Positions 60,156-64,000 of a DNA stretch of 64,000 bases are shown piece after piece. The first letter of the stretch is position 1, and every line of letters begins with the position of its first letter. Both the position numbers and the translations under genes were made by a program. The notes beneath the pieces were generated by a model. It was given only the letters and a program-made list of their open reading frames with translations, searched no databases and was not told the origin of the DNA. The DNA is from Rhodothermia bacterium (lineage in GTDB: Bacteria > Bacteroidota > Rhodothermia > Balneolales > Balneolaceae), in contig JAUICM010000006.1 in the NCBI GenBank assembly GCA_030427885.1, positions 62,001 to 126,000 on the forward strand. Reading direction: 5' to 3'.

Positions 60156-61892
60156 TCAGACACCCAGATCCTTAAGGATCGAATCGATCACAAAATCGAG
60201 TGATGCGGCAGTCTCGTGATATTTATCAGCGCTTTCAAGTTCAGTGTTTACACTGCAATAAAACTTGATCTTAGGCTCTGTTCCTGATGGACGAGCTGTC
60301 ACAATTCCACCATCTTCGGTCACAAACTGTAATACGTTTGATTTAGGCAAGTCGATAGGCGTGCTTTCACCGGAAACCAGATCTTTTTCAACCGATTGCT
60401 GGTAATCTTTGAGTATTACAACTTTAGAACCCCCAAGAGTAGCCGGGGGATTACTTCTGAAGTTCGCCATCATCTGCTGGATCTCTTCAGCACCAGCCTT
60501 ACCTTTCCTGGTTACAGATACCAGTTTTTCCTTGAAGAAACCGTGTTCCACATACATAGCAACAAGGGCTTCGAATAAGCTGCTGCCCTGGTCTTTGTAG
60601 TACGCAGCCATTTCTGCAATGATCACCGCCGATACAATCGCATCTTTATCCCGAACGTGCTCTCCGATGAGGTAGCCATAACTCTCCTCACCACCGGCAA
60701 TGAATTCCTTTTCTCCTTTGAGCTTAGTGATGAGTTCACCGATGTATTTGAATCCTGTGAGTGTATTAAAACATTCCACGCCATAAGAGTCAGCGATACG
60801 GTCGATGAGGTACGAGGTCACCACCGTTTTAACGATATACTGACTTCCGGTAAGCTTACCGGCATTTTTCCAGGCGGTGAGCATGTAATTTATGATCAGT
60901 GTTCCGGTCATGTTTCCATTGAAAAGCACCCATTCGTCTTTATCATTCTTCACGGCAATACCAATGCGGTCAGCATCAGGATCGGTGGCCATAACAAGCT
61001 CTGCATAAATTTCTTTGGCTTTGGCCAATGCCATGCTTAGTGCTTCCTGTTCTTCAGGATTGGGATAGACCACGGTGGGGAAATTTCCATCTACCACCAT
61101 TTGCTCTTCAACAAGAGTCACATTTTCAAAGCCATACATCTCCAGAGCTGGAGGTACCAAAACTCCTGCCGTTCCATGGATAGGCGAGAACACGATACTC
61201 AGGTTTTTCTGTCGTTTGATGGCGTCTTTCGAGACGGACAATTTCACCAGCTCAGCCAGGTACTTATCGTCTATTTCTTTTCCGATGATCTCGACATTAC
61301 TTTCATCGCGGACAAAATTTACTTCATCCACATTCGTGATCTTCTGGACTTCCTGCATCACCATTTTATCGTAGGGAGCAACATACTGACCGCCATCTTC
61401 ACCATAGGCTTTATATCCGTTGTATTCCTTCGGATTGTGAGAGGCGGTAAGCACCACGCCACTCTGACATCCAAGTTCTCTTATCGCGTAGGAGAGCTCG
61501 GGAGTAGGGCGAAGGCCTTCAAAGAAATACACGTAAATGCCGTTTGCTGAAAATACATCCGCAACCACTTTGGCCAGAGTATCTGAGTTATTACGACAGT
61601 CATGCGCAATAGCTACTTTGACCTGCTGGTCCGGGAAGGTCTTTTTCAGGAAGTTACTAAGTCCCTGAGTTGCTACCCCAAATGTGTATTTATTCACCCG
61701 GTTCGAACCAATTCCCATGATCCCTCTCAATCCACCGGTGCCGAATTCCAGGTCCTTATAAAAGGCATCTGTCAGCTCAGTGTACTTTTCGTTATCAAGC
61801 ATGCTCTGAAGGGCTGATTTGGTCTCATCATCGTAACTGCCATTTAACCAGCTTTCAATTTTGGATTGGATTGCAGGATCTAAATTGCTCAT
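60156..61892 (-). CDS. pgcA: Alpha-D-phosphohexomutase (phosphoglucomutase/phosphomannomutase)
   Basis: 578 aa, the length of the PgcA/PGM2-type family. The phosphoserine loop TASHNP (Ser151), metal loop DPDADR, sugar-binding GGEESYG and phosphate-binding RPSGTEPKIK are all intact. It interconverts hexose-1- and hexose-6-phosphates. The paralogue type (glucose, mannose or pentose) cannot be decided by eye, so the symbol is tentative. Confidence 0.9.
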   Translation of the reverse strand: MSNLDPAIQSKIESWLNGSYDDETKSALQSMLDNEKYTELTDAFYKDLEFGTGGLRGIMGIGSNRVNKYTFGVATQGLSNFLKKTFPDQQVKVAIAHDCRNNSDTLAKVVADVFSANGIYVYFFEGLRPTPELSYAIRELGCQSGVVLTASHNPKEYNGYKAYGEDGGQYVAPYDKMVMQEVQKITNVDEVNFVRDESNVEIIGKEIDDKYLAELVKLSVSKDAIKRQKNLSIVFSPIHGTAGVLVPPALEMYGFENVTLVEEQMVVDGNFPTVVYPNPEEQEALSMALAKAKEIYAELVMATDPDADRIGIAVKNDKDEWVLFNGNMTGTLIINYMLTAWKNAGKLTGSQYIVKTVVTSYLIDRIADSYGVECFNTLTGFKYIGELITKLKGEKEFIAGGEESYGYLIGEHVRDKDAIVSAVIIAEMAAYYKDQGSSLFEALVAMYVEHGFFKEKLVSVTRKGKAGAEEIQQMMANFRSNPPATLGGSKVVILKDYQQSVEKDLVSGESTPIDLPKSNVLQFVTEDGGIVTARPSGTEPKIKFYCSVNTELESADKYHETAASLDFVIDSILKDLGV

Positions 61893-62042
61893 AAATATTC
61901 TGTATGGATATGGTTCTTTAAAAGGGCTTGAAATATATAAATTCCTGTTCTTTAATCGAGGAATAAATAGTGAAAGCCCTACTAGATTTTAAAAGTGTGG
62001 TTTCTATATTCCCGATCAGAATTAAAAAAATATGGTAGCTGG

Positions 62043-62672
62043 ATGAGTCACATTGATAGTTATGAACACGAGTACCTGGGAGCATTCGGGTACCTTCCTA
62101 TTTACAGGGCCCTCAAAGCATTTGGAGAAGAAACACCCTGGGGTGATTATGATTTCGGTGCTGATCCGGATTCCCTTATTCTGGGTGGCGGAAGCGGAGA
62201 ACATCCGGGGTTGGTTGTTCATGAACTGGCAAGTTGTGTGGCTCAGTTTTTATATCATCAGGCAGACGATGATTTCAAAGAAGAGTTGGAGGATGAAGAG
62301 TTCCAGTATCTGAAAACCTTCATTTACCGACAAAATAGTGACATCCTCGAATTCTGTGAGTGGCCGTTGGATAGATATGTTAGTTTTGGGGAAATGCTCA
62401 GTTCTGACCGAATGGTTACTCCTTTTGATGAAGAGAGCGATATTGACGGAATGATGGAGGATTGGTTTATCCGGAATATGGGCGAGTTCGTGTATTATTC
62501 TCTACCGGATCTGAATCCGGAACACGATAAACTCAAAGCAATGTTTAAGGGAGTTGAGATCCGTCCACTGTATGAAAATGTGGTATGTCCGCCACCGGGA
62601 TATCCACCGAAAGGAGGTAAGATCGAAATAAACGGGGAATCAAAATGGGGATATCACCGCTGGTTCAGTTGA
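62043..62672 (+). CDS. Uncharacterised soluble protein
   Basis: 209 aa from ATG 62043, which I prefer to a GTG at 61995 that would add 16 unusual residues. Acidic and aromatic-rich, with HEYLGAFGYLPIYRALK, LILGGGSGEHPGLVVHELASC, and a Pro-rich CPPPGYPPKGG near the C-terminus. No signal peptide or known motif. It is divergent from the phosphoglucomutase gene and convergent, end to end, with the cupin gene. Function unknown. Confidence 0.6.
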   Translation: MSHIDSYEHEYLGAFGYLPIYRALKAFGEETPWGDYDFGADPDSLILGGGSGEHPGLVVHELASCVAQFLYHQADDDFKEELEDEEFQYLKTFIYRQNSDILEFCEWPLDRYVSFGEMLSSDRMVTPFDEESDIDGMMEDWFIRNMGEFVYYSLPDLNPEHDKLKAMFKGVEIRPLYENVVCPPPGYPPKGGKIEINGESKWGYHRWFS

Positions 62673-63176
62673 TCAGGCTCTGGTCAGCCGCTGTATGATC
62701 TCTTCATGTTGCGGAAAATTGTTGATAAACTGATCCCTTTTTGCCAATTCAAAATCCTCGAAGTCAAAACCCGGTGAGACCGTACAGCCTACAAGTGAAT
62801 AAGTTCCGTTTTCAAGAACCTCAGAAGCAAACCAGATATTTTTCGGAACGACAAATTGGGGGAGCTGATTTCTGTGGAGGTTCAGTCCTATTTCCTGGGT
62901 GGAATACTTGCCGGCCTGATCGATCATATGAATGATCAGCGGATCTCCTTCATAGAAATGCCACATCTCATCCTGCCTGATCCTGTGAAAAGCTGAAAAA
63001 TTGCCAGTTGTGAGCAGGAAGTATATTCCAGTGGAATAATTACGTTCACCCGTAAAAATATCTCCTAAAACATCCTGGGGAATACTTCCGGCACTGCGGT
63101 ACGTTTCTTTGTAGAAACCACCCTCAGGATGTTCCGTTAATTCCAGCTGTTCAACAAGTTCTTGTATTCGGTTCAT
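62673..63176 (-). CDS. Cupin DUF985 family protein
   Basis: 167 aa, beginning with IQELVEQLELTEHPEGGFYKETYRS and containing the cupin motif region TGIYFLLTTGNFSAFHRIRQDEMWHFYEGDP, typical of the DUF985 cupin family. His and Glu residues here could bind metal. It has no known enzymatic role that I can assign. Its ribosome-binding GGAGG, 7 bases before ATG 63176, lies entirely inside repeat family 1 copy E. Confidence 0.85.
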   Translation of the reverse strand: MNRIQELVEQLELTEHPEGGFYKETYRSAGSIPQDVLGDIFTGERNYSTGIYFLLTTGNFSAFHRIRQDEMWHFYEGDPLIIHMIDQAGKYSTQEIGLNLHRNQLPQFVVPKNIWFASEVLENGTYSLVGCTVSPGFDFEDFELAKRDQFINNFPQHEEIIQRLTRA

Positions 63177-63179
63177 ATC

Positions 63180-63310
63180 AAGTCCTCCCTTGAGAGAGGT
63201 GTCATTTTTGGTTTATCAAAAAGACGGAGGGTGTAAAATTACATGCATGACACCCCTCAGAAAGTTCGAAGAACATATTCGAACTTTCGTCTCCCCTCAA
63301 GGGGAGACTT
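63180..63310. repeat. Palindromic repeat family 1, copy E (supplies a ribosome site)
   Basis: 131 bp. The left arm AAGTCCTCCCTTGAGAGAGG ends three bases from the cupin start codon. Hairpin 1 is TTTTTG/CAAAAA, hairpin 2 is GAAAGTTCGAA (63260-63270)/TTCGAACTTTC (63278-63288), an 11-bp stem, and the right end is CTCCCCTCAAGGGGAGACTT. Confidence 0.85.
63184..63188 (-). promoter_or_regulatory. Repeat-borne Shine-Dalgarno of the cupin gene
   Basis: On the minus strand the left arm of copy E reads GGGAGGACTTGATATG, placing GGAGG 7 bases before the ATG, close to the ideal spacing. Confidence 0.8.
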
Positions 63311-63328
63311 TATTTTGGTTCTATTCAA

Positions 63329-64000
63329 TTAATTCCCTTCACCCACTTCCTTACTGATCAGGATCGGTTTACCAAATCCCAATTGTTCCAGACGATCCAT
63401 CTGCGTTTTTGCATCTCCAACAATCAGGTAGATCATCTTATCAGGATTCGCATACTTTTCTGCCAGTTCTGAGATCCGGTCGATGGTCATATCTTTAACG
63501 ATCTCTTGCTGATCTTTCACATAATCAGGCGACCAGCCATAATCACTGATATTCTCAAGCATATTCAATTTAGCACCTAAAGTCTCAAAGCGACGTGCAC
63601 TGCTTTTTAGAAGGAAGCTTTTGGTGGTTTCAAGATCGGTTTCGGTGAAAGTTTGCGGGTACTCTTCAAGTATCTCTTTTACAAGTGCGGCTGATTCGTA
63701 CGTCACATTGGTTCTCACCCCACTGCTGATGGTGAAAGGTCCGGGAATATCAGATCCCGAGAATCCGGAACCGATTCCGTAGGTGTAACCTTTACCTTCC
63801 CGTAGCTCCTGCGTGAAACGGGATGCGAACCCTCCGCCTCCAAGGATGTAATTCATGACGGTGGCGGGGTAGTAATCAGGGTCTGTTTCCGGCATAGACA
63901 TGTATCCGAACCGGATCACTGATTGCTTGGCACCGGGAACATCATAGAAATATACTTTGGAGGAAGTTGGAGCATTCGGAAAATTGAGTTCAGGGAATTG
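63329..64000 (-). CDS. M16-family zinc peptidase, C-terminal part (partial)
   Basis: The frame is open to the right edge, so only the last 224 codons are visible; the GTG at 63919 is internal. The segment YYPATVMNYILGGGGFASRF, then LREGKGYTYGIGSGFSG and IDRISELAEKYANPDKMIYLIVGDA match the non-catalytic C-terminal half of M16 (insulinase/processing-peptidase-like) proteins. The zinc-binding HxxEH half would lie outside the window, if present. Confidence 0.85.
   Translation of the reverse strand, partial: QFPELNFPNAPTSSKVYFYDVPGAKQSVIRFGYMSMPETDPDYYPATVMNYILGGGGFASRFTQELREGKGYTYGIGSGFSGSDIPGPFTISSGVRTNVTYESAALVKEILEEYPQTFTETDLETTKSFLLKSSARRFETLGAKLNMLENISDYGWSPDYVKDQQEIVKDMTIDRISELAEKYANPDKMIYLIVGDAKTQMDRLEQLGFGKPILISKEVGEGN

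Noticed and set aside
1-64000. CRISPR arrays, tRNA or rRNA genes, prophage or integrase genes
   Set aside because: No regularly spaced direct repeats, no cloverleaf or rRNA-like stretches, and no phage structural or integrase motifs were seen. The only transposase is the RAYT.

Overview
The window looks like chromosomal DNA from a member of the Balneolaceae (Balneola/Gracilimonas-like, phylum Rhodothermota/Balneolota). This is inferred from the protein types, not from a marker gene. The clues are moderate G+C, many secreted hydrolases and lipoproteins, a TonB receptor with a carboxypeptidase-regulatory-like front, and a secreted protein at 37250-39373 ending in the YQNYPNPFNPSTT-type sorting domain common in that group. 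No rRNA, tRNA, CRISPR array, prophage or large insertion sequence was seen.

Layout. 1-832: two overlapping lipoprotein genes, the first cut by the window edge. 898-3407: divergent pdxB and pyrimidine nucleoside phosphorylase. 3484-9540: a co-directional run with PspA, a short PspA-like paralogue, a membrane-anchored coiled-coil protein, enoyl-CoA hydratase, a CNNM/CBS membrane protein and a Ycf46-like AAA+ ATPase. 9767-21716: a long minus-strand accessory stretch of exported hydrolases (esterase, two nucleoside-hydrolase-fold proteins, CE15-like esterase, PHP protein, S15 peptidase, gamma-glutamyltransferase) plus a rifampicin ADP-ribosyltransferase. 21828-26300: AraC-type regulator, TonB receptor, ThuA protein. 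26852-33604: a TetR-controlled seven-gene operon for a YbhG-YbhFSR/TolC-type exporter, with a visible palindromic operator. 33676-41333: a cyclase-TPR-AraC fusion, an MDR oxidoreductase, the sorting-domain protein, azurin and two lipoproteins. 41501-53528: mostly housekeeping genes (pheA, xseA, pyrC, tsaB, accD, obg, dprA) mixed with a REP-associated transposase and a CDF transporter. 53581-64000: small envelope proteins, a cobalamin riboswitch with a BtuB-like receptor, tandem secreted paralogues, a DUF885 peptidase, phosphoglucomutase, a cupin and an M16 peptidase cut by the window end.

The most unusual layer is between and at the edges of genes. One 131-167 bp palindromic element (family 1) occurs five times in the same orientation. 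Its terminal arms and inner hairpins keep pairing although the hairpin sequences differ. Copies supply the stop codon of one gene, the last 14 codons of another, and the Shine-Dalgarno site of a third. A second family (family 2, terminal repeat AGTCATCCTGA) and small palindromes are nested in these elements. A REP/RAYT pair has its transposase flanked by near-identical inverted palindromes and a partial second copy 2.6 kb away; both copies begin at the stop codon of the upstream gene.

Other points of note are the PspA/PspA-like/membrane-anchor set near an AAA+ ATPase, an AccD that has lost all four zinc-ribbon cysteines, and a nucleotide cyclase fused to an AraC DNA-binding domain. All functional calls rest on reading motifs; no database search was run.
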